DNA from: Auanema rhodensis
Taxonomy: Eukaryota > Nematoda > Chromadorea > Rhabditida > Rhabditidae
Direction: 5' to 3'
Assembly (NCBI GenBank): GCA_964057225.1
Contig: OZ059896.1
Span: 19,464,501 to 19,528,500, forward strand
Length of the DNA: 64,000 nt
Shown here: positions 1-11,787 of the stretch, one piece after another
Layout: each line of letters begins with the position of its first letter
Position numbering within the stretch: the stretch's first letter is position 1
The notes under the pieces: model-generated
The model's database searches: none
What the model was told of the DNA's origin: nothing
What the model saw: only the letters and a program-made list of their open reading frames with translations
Program-made: the position numbers and the translations under genes

Positions 1-129
1 AAAAATTTTTTCAAAAAATTTCAAAATAATTTAGCAAAAAGTAGATGTTTTTAGATTCCTTTTTTCAAGGCAAAGACGATGGACAATGTTATTCAACGAA
101 AAAATTAATTCTTCAGGGTGAAAATCGAG

Positions 130-151
130 GATATAAGTGTGAACTTATATC
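130..151. repeat. Perfect 9-bp hairpin with GTGA loop (in nearly every unit)
   Basis: Arms GATATAAGT (130-138) and ACTTATATC (143-151) are exact reverse complements around GTGA (139-142). On the plus strand a transcript would carry GUGA, which fits the GNRA tetraloop class known to stabilise RNA hairpins. By eye the element is unchanged in almost all copies. Exceptions are T to G near its right end at 19104 and 24369, one A to T in the unit beginning at 48435, and a 2-bp deletion in the unit beginning at 45280. Function is unknown; no promoter for transcribing it is evident. Confidence 0.8.
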
Positions 152-164
152 AGTTGATATCTCG

Positions 165-234
165 GTGCATTTTTAAGCTAGCGCAAATCTGATAACACAG
201 ATCGACGCAGCTTAAAAATCCGCATCGAATGCAC
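165..234. repeat. 70-base nested dyad in each unit
   Basis: Working inward: GTGCAT (165-170) can pair with ATGCAC (229-234); alternatively and more strongly ATTTTTAAGCT (169-179) pairs perfectly with AGCTTAAAAAT (209-219); GCG (181-183) with CGC (206-208); and ATCTG (187-191) with CAGAT (198-202) around an ATAACA loop. It is the most stable potential cruciform or RNA hairpin of the unit. Several diagnostic variants fall inside it: T to C at 173, A to G at 175, C to T at 178, C to T at 189, CG to AA at 206-207, and A to C at 215. They are mostly not compensated on the opposite arm, so conservation of the fold itself is not demonstrated. Confidence 0.8.
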
Positions 235-302
235 TATACTACATTGAGAAACGCTTAATACAAAAATTAGTTATGATCGTTTGAAAAATGATGCATTAGT
301 GT

Positions 303-330
303 ATGTTGAGTTTCCATGTACACTCAACAT
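303..330. repeat. Perfect 9-bp hairpin with 10-base loop (in nearly every unit)
   Basis: ATGTTGAGT (303-311) and ACTCAACAT (322-330) are exact reverse complements flanking a 10-base loop (312-321). The element is almost invariant. Rare variants are T to C at 2061 and 11889, the GTAGAG form in the units at 20710, 25975 and 29485, and A to G at 35403 and 37860. Each weakens one pair only, and each is shared between copies that are related by block duplication. Confidence 0.8.
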
Positions 331-351
331 TGCTTCCAAAAACATTTTGAC

Positions 352-373
352 AAAAATTTTTTCGAAAAATTTC
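352..373. repeat. Unit junction: A/T tract with TTTTTCGAAAAA palindrome
   Basis: The unit begins with A5-T6, then CG, then A5-T3. Positions 358-369 form a perfect 12-bp palindrome centred on TTCGAA. In many copies the central G is A (unit position 13, as at position 13 of the window), which destroys the palindrome; this G/A change marks one of the main unit subtypes and usually travels with A at unit position 23. The A/T tracts on either side recur at roughly helical spacing, so this part of each unit is expected to be intrinsically curved. The homopolymers here are also where most of the length changes occur (A6 or T5 variants). Confidence 0.8.
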
Positions 374-702
374 AAAATAATTTAGCAAAAAGTAGATGTT
401 CTTAGATTCCTTTTTTCAAGGCAAAGACGATGGACATTGTTATTCAACGAAAAAATTAATTCTTCAGGGTGAAAATCGAGGATATAAGTGTGAACTTATA
501 TCAGTTGATATATCGGTGCATTTTTAAGCTAGCGCAAATCTGATAACACAGATCGACGCAGCTTAAAAATCCGCATCGAATGCACTATACTACATTGAGA
601 AACGCTTAATACAAAAATTAGTTATGATCGTTTGAAAAATGATGCATTAGTGTATGTTGAGTTTCCATGTACACTCAACATTGCTTCCAAAAACATTTTG
701 AC
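352..702. repeat. Representative complete satellite unit (351 bp)
   Basis: This unit is used as the reference for describing the others. In order it contains an A5-T6-CG-A5-T3 junction, an AATTTAGC segment, pyrimidine tracts near 55-66, a GACGATGGAC segment, an AATTAATT palindrome near 103-110, a 9-bp hairpin with a GTGA loop (130-151), a nested dyad between GTGCAT and ATGCAC (165-234), an AT-rich spacer with a GATGCAT motif, and a 9-bp hairpin (303-330) followed by A5, T4 and A5 tracts leading into the next unit. This copy is the subtype with C at unit position 50, T at 86 and A at 161, the commonest alternating subtype in the left 30 kb. Confidence 0.95.
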
Positions 703-1139
703 AAAAATTTTTTCGAAAAATTTCAAAATAATTTAGCAAAAAGTAGATGTTTTTAGATTCCTTTTTTCAAGGCAAAGACGATGGACAATGTTATTCAACG
801 AAAAAATTAATTCTTCAGGGTGAAAATCGAGGATATAAGTGTGAACTTATATCAGTTGATATATCGGTGCATTTTTAAGCTAGCGCAAATCTGATAACAC
901 AGATCGACGCAGCTTAAAAATCCGCATCGAATGCACTATACTACATTGAGAAACGCTTAATACAAAAATTAGTTATGATCGTTTGAAAAATGATGCATTA
1001 GTGTATGTTGAGTTTCCATGTACACTCAACATTGCTTCCAAAAACATTTTGACAAAAATTTTTTCGAAAAATTTCTAAATAATTTAGCAAAAAGTAGATG
1101 TTTTTAAAATCTTTTTTTCAAGGCAAAGACGATGGACAA

Positions 1140-4100
1140 TGTTATTCAACGAAAAAATTAATTCTTCAGGGTGAAAATCGAGGATATAAGTGTGAACTTA
1201 TATCAGTTGATATCTCGGTGCATTTTTAAGCTAGCGCAAATTTGATAACACAGATCGACGCAGCTTAAAAATCCGCATCGAATGCACTATACTACATTGA
1301 GAAACGCTTAATACAAAAATTAGTTATGATCGTTTGAAAAATGATGCATTAGTGTATGTTGAGTTTCCATGTACACTCAACATTGCTTCCAAAAACATTT
1401 TGACAAAAATTTTTTCGAAAAATTTCAAAATAATTTAGCAAAAAGTAGATGTTTTTAGATTCCTTTTTTCAAGGCAAAGACGATGGACAATGTTATTCAA
1501 CGAAAAAATTAATTCTTCAGGGTGAAAATCGAGGATATAAGTGTGAACTTATATCAGTTGATATCTCGGTGCATTTTTAAGCTAGCGCAAATCTGATAAC
1601 ACAGATCGACGCAGCTTAAAAATCCGCATCGAATGCACTATACTACATTGAGAAACGCTTAATACAAAAATTAGTTATGATCGTTTGAAAAATGATGCAT
1701 TAGTGTATGTTGAGTTTCCATGTACACTCAACATTGCTTCCAAAAACATTTTGACAAAAATTTTTTCAAAAAATTTCAGAATAATTTAGCAAAAAGTAGA
1801 TGTTTTTAGATTCCTTTTTTCAAGGCAAAGACGATGGACAATGTTATTCAACGAAAAAATTAATTCTTCAGGGTGAAAATCGAGGATATAAGTGTGAACT
1901 TATATCAGTTGATATCTCGGTGCATTTTTAAGCTAGCGCAAATCTGATAACACAGATCGACGCAGCTTAAAAATCCGCATCGAATGCACTATACTACATT
2001 GAGAAACGCTTAATACAAAAATTAGTTATGATCGTTTGAAAAATGATGCATTAGTGTATGCTGAGTTTCCATGTACACTCAACATTGCTTCCAAAAACAT
2101 TTTGACAAAAATTTTTTCGAAAAATTTCAAAATAATTTAGCAAAAAGTAGATGTTCTTAGATTCCTTTTTTCAAGGCAAAGACGATGGACATTGTTATTC
2201 AACGAAAAAATTAATTCTTCAGGGTGAAAATCGAGGATATAAGTGTGAACTTATATCAGTTGATATATCGGTGCATTTTTAAGCTAGCGCAAATCTGATA
2301 ACACAGATCGACGCAGCTTAAAAATCCGCATCGAATGCACTATACTACATTGAGAAACGCTTAATACAAAAATTAGTTATGATCGTTTGAAAAATGATGC
2401 ATTAGTGTATGTTGAGTTTCCATGTACACTCAACATTGCTTCCAAAAACATTTTGACAAAAATTTTTTCGAAAAATTTCTGAATAATTTAGCAAAAAGTA
2501 GATGTTTTTAGATTCTTTTTTTCAAGGCAAAGACGATGGACAATGTTATTCAACGAAAAAATTAATTCTTCAGGGTGAAAATCGAGGATATAAGTGTGAA
2601 CTTATATCAGTTGATATCTCGGTGCATTTTTAAGCTAGCGCAAATCTGATAACACAGATCGAAACAGCTTAAAAATCCGCATCGAATGCACTATACTACA
2701 TTGAGAAACGCTTAATACAAAAATTAGTTATGATCGTTTGAAAAATGATGCATTAGTGTATGTTGAGTTTCCATGTACACTCAACATTGCTTCCAAAAAC
2801 ATTTTGACAAAAATTTTTTCGAAAAATTTCAAAATAATTTAGCAAAAAGTAGATGTTCTTAGATTCCTTTTTTCAAGGCAAAGACGATGGACATTGTTAT
2901 TCAACGAAAAAATTAATTCTTCAGGGTGAAAATCGAGGATATAAGTGTGAACTTATATCAGTTGATATATCGGTGCATTTTTAAGCTAGCGCAAATCTGA
3001 TAACACAGATCGACGCAGCTTAAAAATCCGCATCGAATGCACTATACTACATTGAGAAACGCTTAATACAAAAATTAGTTATGATCGTTTGAAAAATGAT
3101 GCATTAGTGTATGTTGAGTTTCCATGTACACTCAACATTGCTTCCAAAAACATTTTGACAAAAATTTTTTCGAAAAATTTCAAAATAATTTAGCAAAAAG
3201 TAGATGTTTTTAGATTCTTTTTTTCAAAGCAAAGACGATGGACAATGTTATTCAACGAAAAAATTAATTCTTCAGGGTGAAAATCGAGGATATAAGTGTG
3301 AACTTATATCAGTTGATATATCGGTGCATTTTTAAGCTAGCGCAAATCTGATAACACAGATCGACGCAGCTTAAAAATCCGCATCGAATGCACTATACTA
3401 CATTGAGAAACGCTTAATACAAAAATTAGTTATGATCGTTTGAAAAATGATGCATTAGTGTATGTTGAGTTTCCATGTACACTCAACATTGCTTCCAAAA
3501 ACATTTTGACAAAAATTTTTTCGAAAAATTTCAAAATAATTTAGCAAAAAGTAGATGTTTTTAGATTCTTTTTTTCAAGGCAAAGACGATGGACAATGTT
3601 ATTCAACGAAAAAATTAATTCTTCAGGGTGAAAATCGAGGATATAAGTGTGAACTTATATCAGTTGATATATCGGTGCATTTTTAAGCTAGCGCAAATCT
3701 GATAACACAGATCGACGCAGCTTAAAAATCCGCATCGAATGCACTATACTACATTGAGAAACGCTTAATACAAAAATTAGTTATGATCGTTTGAAAAATG
3801 ATGCATTAGTGTATGTTGAGTTTCCATGTACACTCAACATTGCTTCCAAAAACATTTTGACAAAAATTTTTTCGAAAAATTTCAAAATAATTTAGCAAAA
3901 AGTAGATGTTCTTAGATTCCTTTTTTCAAGGCAAAGACGATGGACATTGTTATTCAACGAAAAAATTAATTCTTCAGGGTGAAAATCGAGGATATAAGTG
4001 TGAACTTATATCAGTTGATATATCGGTGCATTTTTAAGCTAGCGCAAATCTGATAACACAGATCGACGCAGCTTAAAAATCCGCATCGAATGCACTATAC

Positions 4101-6870
4101 TACATTGAGAAACGCTTAATACAAAAATTAGTTATGATCGTTTGAAAAATGATGCATTAGTGTATGTTGAGTTTCCATGTACACTCAACATTGCTTCCAA
4201 AAACATTTTGACAAAAATTTTTTCGAAAAATTTCAAAATAATTTAGCAAAAAGTAGATGTTTTTAGATTCTTTTTTTCAAAGCAAAGACGATGGACAATG
4301 TTATTCAACGAAAAAATTAATTCTTCAGGGTGAAAATCGAGGATATAAGTGTGAACTTATATCAGTTGATATATCGGTGCATTTTTAAGCTAGCGCAAAT
4401 CTGATAACACAGATCGACGCAGCTTAAAAATCCGCATCGAATGCACTATACTACATTGAGAAACGCTTAATACAAAAATTAGTTATGATCGTTTGAAAAA
4501 TGATGCATTAGTGTATGTTGAGTTTCCATGTACACTCAACATTGCTTCCAAAAACATTTTGACAAAAATTTTTTCGAAAAATTTCAAAATAATTTAGCAA
4601 AAAGTAGATGTTTTTAGATTCTTTTTTTCAAGGCAAAGACGATGGACAATGTTATTCAACGAAAAAATTAATTCTTCAGGGTGAAAATCGAGGATATAAG
4701 TGTGAACTTATATCAGTTGATATATCGGTGCATTTTTAAGCTAGCGCAAATCTGATAACACAGATCGACGCAGCTTAAAAATCCGCATCGAATGCACTAT
4801 ACTACATTGAGAAACGCTTAATACAAAAATTAGTTATGATCGTTTGAAAAATGATGCATTAGTGTATGTTGAGTTTCCATGTACACTCAACATTGCTTCC
4901 AAAAACATTTTGACAAAAATTTTTTCGAAAAATTTCAAAATAATTTAGCAAAAAGTAGATGTTCTTAGATTCCTTTTTTCAAGGCAAAGACGATGGACAT
5001 TGTTATTCAACGAAAAAATTAATTCTTCAGGGTGAAAATCGAGGATATAAGTGTGAACTTATATCAGTTGATATATCGGTGCATTTTTAAGCTAGCGCAA
5101 ATCTGATAACACAGATCGACGCAGCTTAAAAATCCGCATCGAATGCACTATACTACATTGAGAAACGCTTAATACAAAAATTAGTTATGATCGTTTGAAA
5201 AATGATGCATTAGTGTATGTTGAGTTTCCATGTACACTCAACATTGCTTCCAAAAACATTTTGACAAAAATTTTTTCGAAAAATTTCAAAATAATTTAGC
5301 AAAAAGTAGATGTTTTTAGATTCTTTTTTTCAAGGCAAAGACGATGGACAATGTTATTCAACGAAAAAATTAATTCTTCAGGGTGAAAATCGAGGATATA
5401 AGTGTGAACTTATATCAGTTGATATATCGGTGCATTTTTAAGCTAGCGCAAATCTGATAACACAGATCGACGCAGCTTAAAAATCCGCATCGAATGCACT
5501 ATACTACATTGAGAAACGCTTAATACAAAAATTAGTTATGATCGTTTGAAAAATGATGCATTAGTGTATGTTGAGTTTCCATGTACACTCAACATTGCTT
5601 CCAAAAACATTTTGACAAAAATTTTTTCGAAAAATTTCAAAATAATTTAGCAAAAAGTAGATGTTCTTAGATTCCTTTTTTCAAGGCAAAGACGATGGAC
5701 ATTGTTATTCAACGAAAAAATTAATTCTTCAGGGTGAAAATCGAGGATATAAGTGTGAACTTATATCAGTTGATATATCGGTGCATTTTTAAGCTAGCGC
5801 AAATCTGATAACACAGATCGACGCAGCTTAAAAATCCGCATCGAATGCACTATACTACATTGAGAAACGCTTAATACAAAAATTAGTTATGATCGTTTGA
5901 AAAATGATGCATTAGTGTATGTTGAGTTTCCATGTACACTCAACATTGCTTCCAAAAACATTTTGACAAAAATTTTTTCAAAAAATTTCAAAATAATTTA
6001 GCAAAAAGTAGATGTTTTTAGATTCCTTTTTTCAAGGCAAAGACGATGGACAATGTTATTCAACGAAAAAATTAATTCTTCAGGGTGAAAATCGAGGATA
6101 TAAGTGTGAACTTATATCAGTTGATATCTCGGTGCATTTCTAAGCTAGCGCAAATCTGATAACACAGATCGACGCAGCTTAAAAATCCGCATCGAATGCA
6201 CTATACTACATTGAGAAACGCTTAATACAAAAATTAGTTATGATCGTTTGAAAAATGATGCATTAGTGTATGTTGAGTTTCCATGTACACTCAACATTGC
6301 TTCCAAAAACATTTTGACAAAAATTTTTTCGAAAAATTTCAAAATAATTTAGCAAAAAGTAGATGTTCTTAGATTCCTTTTTTTAAGGCAAAGACGATGG
6401 ACATTGTTATTCAACGAAAAAATTAATTCTTCAGGGTGAAAATCGAGGATATAAGTGTGAACTTATATCAGTTGATATATCGGTGCATTTTTAAGCTAGC
6501 GCAAATCTGATAACACAGATCGACGCAGCTTAAAAATCCGCATCGAATGCACTATACTACATTGAGAAACGCTTAATACAAAAATTAGTTATGATCGTTT
6601 GAAAAATGATGCATTAGTGTATGTTGAGTTTCCATGTACACTCAACATTGCTTCCAAAAACATTTTGACAAAAATTTTTTCGAAAAATTTCTGAATAATT
6701 TAGCAAAAAGTAGATGTTTTTAGATTCTTTTTTTCAAGGCAAAGACGATGGACAATGTTATTCAACGAAAAAATTAATTCTTCAGGGTGAAAATCGAGGA
6801 TATAAGTGTGAACTTATATCAGTTGATATCTCGGTGCATTTTTAAGCTAGCGCAAATCTGATAACACAGA
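1140..6870. repeat. Higher-order block A, copy 1 (about 16 units)
   Basis: This stretch reappears 9,828 bp (exactly 28 units) downstream. Rare markers agree at that offset: T at 1242 with 11070, the CAGAAT form at 1779 with 11607, C at 2061 with 11889, the CGAAACAG form at 2661 with 12489, C at 6140 with 15968, and the following unit with seven T in place of T6-C. The left break lies within the unit starting at 1054, between unit positions 86 (different) and 189 (matching). The right break lies in the unit starting at 6670, before its CGAAACAG site (6873), which is CGACGCAG in copy 2. Inside, the triplet of subtypes at 2809-3861 is repeated at 3862-4914. Confidence 0.85.
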
Positions 6871-8073
6871 TCGAAACAGCTTAAAAATCCGCATCGAATG
6901 CACTATACTACATTGAGAAACGCTTAATACAAAAATTAGTTATGATCGTTTGAAAAATGATGCATTAGTGTATGTTGAGTTTCCATGTACACTCAACATT
7001 GCTTCCAAAAACATTTTGACAAAAATTTTTTCGAAAAATTTCAAAATAATTTAGCAAAAAGTAGATGTTCTTAGATTCCTTTTTTCAAGGCAAAGACGAT
7101 GGACATTGTTATTCAACGAAAAAATTAATTCTTCAGGGTGAAAATCGAGGATATAAGTGTGAACTTATATCAGTTGATATATCGGTGCATTTTTAAGCTA
7201 GCGCAAATCTGATAACACAGATCGACGCAGCTTAAAAATCCGCATCGAATGCACTATACTACATTGAGAAACGCTTAATACAAAAATTAGTTATGATCGT
7301 TTGAAAAATGATGCATTAGTGTATGTTGAGTTTCCATGTACACTCAACATTGCTTCCAAAAACATTTTGACAAAAATTTTTTCGAAAAATTTCAAAATAA
7401 TTTAGCAAAAAGTAGATGTTTTTAGATTCTTTTTTTCAAAGCAAAGACGATGGACAATGTTATTCAACGAAAAAATTAATTCTTCAGGGTGAAAATCGAG
7501 GATATAAGTGTGAACTTATATCAGTTGATATATCGGTGCATTTTTAAGCTAGCGCAAATCTGATAACACAGATCGACGCAGCTTAAAAATCCGCATCGAA
7601 TGCACTATACTACATTGAGAAACGCTTAATACAAAAATTAGTTATGATCGTTTGAAAAATGATGCATTAGTGTATGTTGAGTTTCCATGTACACTCAACA
7701 TTGCTTCCAAAAACATTTTGACAAAAATTTTTTCGAAAAATTTCAAAATAATTTAGCAAAAAGTAGATGTTTTTAGATTCTTTTTTTCAAGGCAAAGACG
7801 ATGGACAATGTTATTCAACGAAAAAATTAATTCTTCAGGGTGAAAATCGAGGATATAAGTGTGAACTTATATCAGTTGATATATCGGTGCATTTTTAAGC
7901 TAGCGCAAATCTGATAACACAGATCGACGCAGCTTAAAAATCCGCATCGAATGCACTATACTACATTGAGAAACGCTTAATACAAAAATTAGTTATGATC
8001 GTTTGAAAAATGATGCATTAGTGTATGTTGAGTTTCCATGTACACTCAACATTGCTTCCAAAAACATTTTGAC

Positions 8074-9330
8074 AAAAATTTTTTCGAAAAATTTCTGAAT
8101 AATTTAGCAAAAAGTAGATGTTTTTAGATTCTTTTTTTCAAGGCAAAGACGATGGACAATGTTATTCAACGAAAAAATTAATTCTTCAGGGTGAAAATCG
8201 AGGATATAAGTGTGAACTTATATCAGTTGATATCTCGGTGCATTTTTAAGCTAGCGCAAATCTGATAACACAGATCGAAACAGCTTAAAAATCCGCATCG
8301 AATGCACTATACTACATTGAGAAACGCTTAATACAAAAATTAGTTATGATCGTTTGAAAAATGATGCATTAGTGTATGTTGAGTTTCCATGTACACTCAA
8401 CATTGCTTCCAAAAACATTTTGACAAAAATTTTTTCGAAAAATTTCAAAATAATTTAGCAAAAAGTAGATGTTCTTAGATTCCTTTTTTCAAGGCAAAGA
8501 CGATGGACATTGTTATTCAACGAAAAAATTAATTCTTCAGGGTGAAAATCGAGGATATAAGTGTGAACTTATATCAGTTGATATCTCGGTGCATTTTTAA
8601 GCTAGCGCAAATTTGATAACACAGATCGACGCAGCTTAAAAATCCGCATCGAATGCACTATACTACATTGAGAAACGCTTAATACAAAAATTAGTTATGA
8701 TCGTTTGAAAAATGATGCATTAGTGTATGTTGAGTTTCCATGTACACTCAACATTGCTTCCAAAAACATTTTGACAAAAATTTTTTCGAAAAATTTCAAA
8801 ATAATTTAGCAAAAAGTAGATGTTTTTAGATTCCTTTTTTCAAGGCAAAGACGATGGACAATGTTATTCAACGAAAAAATTAATTCTTCAGGGTGAAAAT
8901 CGAGGATATAAGTGTGAACTTATATCAGTTGATATCTCGGTGCATTTTTAAGCTAGCGCAAATCTGATAACACAGATCGACGCAGCTTAAAAATCCGCAT
9001 CGAATGCACTATACTACATTGAGAAACGCTTAATACAAAAATTAGTTATGATCGTTTGAAAAATGATGCATTAGTGTATGTTGAGTTTCCATGTACACTC
9101 AACATTGCTTCCAAAAACATTTTGACAAAAATTTTTTCAAAAAATTTCAGAATAATTTAGCAAAAAGTAGATGTTTTTAGATTCCTTTTTTCAAGGCAAA
9201 GACGATGGACAATGTTATTCAACGAAAAAATTAATTCTTCAGGGTGAAAATCGAGGATATAAGTGTGAACTTATATCAGTTGATATCTCGGTGCATTTTT
9301 AAGCTAGCGCAAATCTGATAACACAGATCG
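8074..9330. repeat. Seven-unit-offset repeat, copy 1
   Basis: The four-unit run starting at 8074 carries, in order, CTGAAT with CGAAACAG, then C at unit position 50 with CAAATTTGAT, then a plain unit, then CAGAAT. The same run starts at 10531, exactly 2,457 bp (7 units) later; for example the T at 8613 corresponds to 11070, and the G at 9150 to 11607. The match ends within the fourth unit, because this copy has CGAAACAG at 9330 while its partner has CGACGCAG followed by the GCTGAG variant. Confidence 0.75.
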
Positions 9331-10530
9331 AAACAGCTTAAAAATCCGCATCGAATGCACTATACTACATTGAGAAACGCTTAATACAAAAATTAGTTAT
9401 GATCGTTTGAAAAATGATGCATTAGTGTATGTTGAGTTTCCATGTACACTCAACATTGCTTCCAAAAACATTTTGACAAAAATTTTTTCGAAAAATTTCA
9501 AAATAATTTAGCAAAAAGTAGATGTTCTTAGATTCCTTTTTTCAAGGCAAAGACGATGGACATTGTTATTCAACGAAAAAATTAATTCTTCAGGGTGAAA
9601 ATCGAGGATATAAGTGTGAACTTATATCAGTTGATATATCGGTGCATTTTTAAGCTAGCGCAAATCTGATAACACAGATCGACGCAGCTTAAAAATCCGC
9701 ATCGAATGCACTATACTACATTGAGAAACGCTTAATACAAAAATTAGTTATGATCGTTTGAAAAATGATGCATTAGTGTATGTTGAGTTTCCATGTACAC
9801 TCAACATTGCTTCCAAAAACATTTTGACAAAAATTTTTTCGAAAAATTTCAAAATAATTTAGCAAAAAGTAGATGTTTTTAGATTCTTTTTTTCAAAGCA
9901 AAGACGATGGACAATGTTATTCAACGAAAAAATTAATTCTTCAGGGTGAAAATCGAGGATATAAGTGTGAACTTATATCAGTTGATATATCGGTGCATTT
10001 TTAAGCTAGCGCAAATCTGATAACACAGATCGACGCAGCTTAAAAATCCGCATCGAATGCACTATACTACATTGAGAAACGCTTAATACAAAAATTAGTT
10101 ATGATCGTTTGAAAAATGATGCATTAGTGTATGTTGAGTTTCCATGTACACTCAACATTGCTTCCAAAAACATTTTGACAAAAATTTTTTCGAAAAATTT
10201 CAAAATAATTTAGCAAAAAGTAGATGTTTTTAGATTCTTTTTTTCAAGGCAAAGACGATGGACAATGTTATTCAACGAAAAAATTAATTCTTCAGGGTGA
10301 AAATCGAGGATATAAGTGTGAACTTATATCAGTTGATATATCGGTGCATTTTTAAGCTAGCGCAAATCTGATAACACAGATCGACGCAGCTTAAAAATCC
10401 GCATCGAATGCACTATACTACATTGAGAAACGCTTAATACAAAAATTAGTTATGATCGTTTGAAAAATGATGCATTAGTGTATGTTGAGTTTCCATGTAC
10501 ACTCAACATTGCTTCCAAAAACATTTTGAC

Positions 10531-11787
10531 AAAAATTTTTTCGAAAAATTTCTGAATAATTTAGCAAAAAGTAGATGTTTTTAGATTCTTTTTTTCAAGG
10601 CAAAGACGATGGACAATGTTATTCAACGAAAAAATTAATTCTTCAGGGTGAAAATCGAGGATATAAGTGTGAACTTATATCAGTTGATATCTCGGTGCAT
10701 TTTTAAGCTAGCGCAAATCTGATAACACAGATCGAAACAGCTTAAAAATCCGCATCGAATGCACTATACTACATTGAGAAACGCTTAATACAAAAATTAG
10801 TTATGATCGTTTGAAAAATGATGCATTAGTGTATGTTGAGTTTCCATGTACACTCAACATTGCTTCCAAAAACATTTTGACAAAAATTTTTTCGAAAAAT
10901 TTCAAAATAATTTAGCAAAAAGTAGATGTTCTTAGATTCCTTTTTTCAAGGCAAAGACGATGGACATTGTTATTCAACGAAAAAATTAATTCTTCAGGGT
11001 GAAAATCGAGGATATAAGTGTGAACTTATATCAGTTGATATCTCGGTGCATTTTTAAGCTAGCGCAAATTTGATAACACAGATCGACGCAGCTTAAAAAT
11101 CCGCATCGAATGCACTATACTACATTGAGAAACGCTTAATACAAAAATTAGTTATGATCGTTTGAAAAATGATGCATTAGTGTATGTTGAGTTTCCATGT
11201 ACACTCAACATTGCTTCCAAAAACATTTTGACAAAAATTTTTTCGAAAAATTTCAAAATAATTTAGCAAAAAGTAGATGTTTTTAGATTCCTTTTTTCAA
11301 GGCAAAGACGATGGACAATGTTATTCAACGAAAAAATTAATTCTTCAGGGTGAAAATCGAGGATATAAGTGTGAACTTATATCAGTTGATATCTCGGTGC
11401 ATTTTTAAGCTAGCGCAAATCTGATAACACAGATCGACGCAGCTTAAAAATCCGCATCGAATGCACTATACTACATTGAGAAACGCTTAATACAAAAATT
11501 AGTTATGATCGTTTGAAAAATGATGCATTAGTGTATGTTGAGTTTCCATGTACACTCAACATTGCTTCCAAAAACATTTTGACAAAAATTTTTTCAAAAA
11601 ATTTCAGAATAATTTAGCAAAAAGTAGATGTTTTTAGATTCCTTTTTTCAAGGCAAAGACGATGGACAATGTTATTCAACGAAAAAATTAATTCTTCAGG
11701 GTGAAAATCGAGGATATAAGTGTGAACTTATATCAGTTGATATCTCGGTGCATTTTTAAGCTAGCGCAAATCTGATAACACAGATCG
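10531..11787. repeat. Seven-unit-offset repeat, copy 2
   Basis: This is the partner of the run at 8074, 2,457 bp downstream. Its second unit is also where block A copy 2 begins, so the same units belong to two overlapping duplications. That means at least two duplication events of different length are superimposed here. Confidence 0.7.

Noticed and set aside
132-140. TATAAGTG as a TATA box driving satellite transcription.
   Set aside because: It is part of the hairpin arm, no initiator or other promoter element stands at the expected distance, and in AT-rich DNA the match is uninformative.
187-210. Hammerhead ribozyme core, since some satellites encode one; CTGATAA lies in the dyad and CTGAAGA on the minus strand near 111-117.
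   Set aside because: CTGATAA lacks the required G of CUGANGA. The minus-strand CTGAAGA is not followed by a pairing stem II and GAAA in the right place, so the ribozyme core cannot be assembled.
179-231. RNA polymerase III A-box and B-box (TAGCGCAAATC and GCATCGAATGC, about 45 bp apart), which would suggest a tRNA-derived element.
   Set aside because: Both boxes miss several core positions, there is no tRNA fold, and the array lacks SINE structure. The resemblance is within chance for 182 copies of the same sequence.
361-378. CENP-B box-like motif starting at the TTCG of the junction.
   Set aside because: TTCG and the central A are present, but the CGGG half is absent, and the TTCG is lost in the many units with CA instead of CG.
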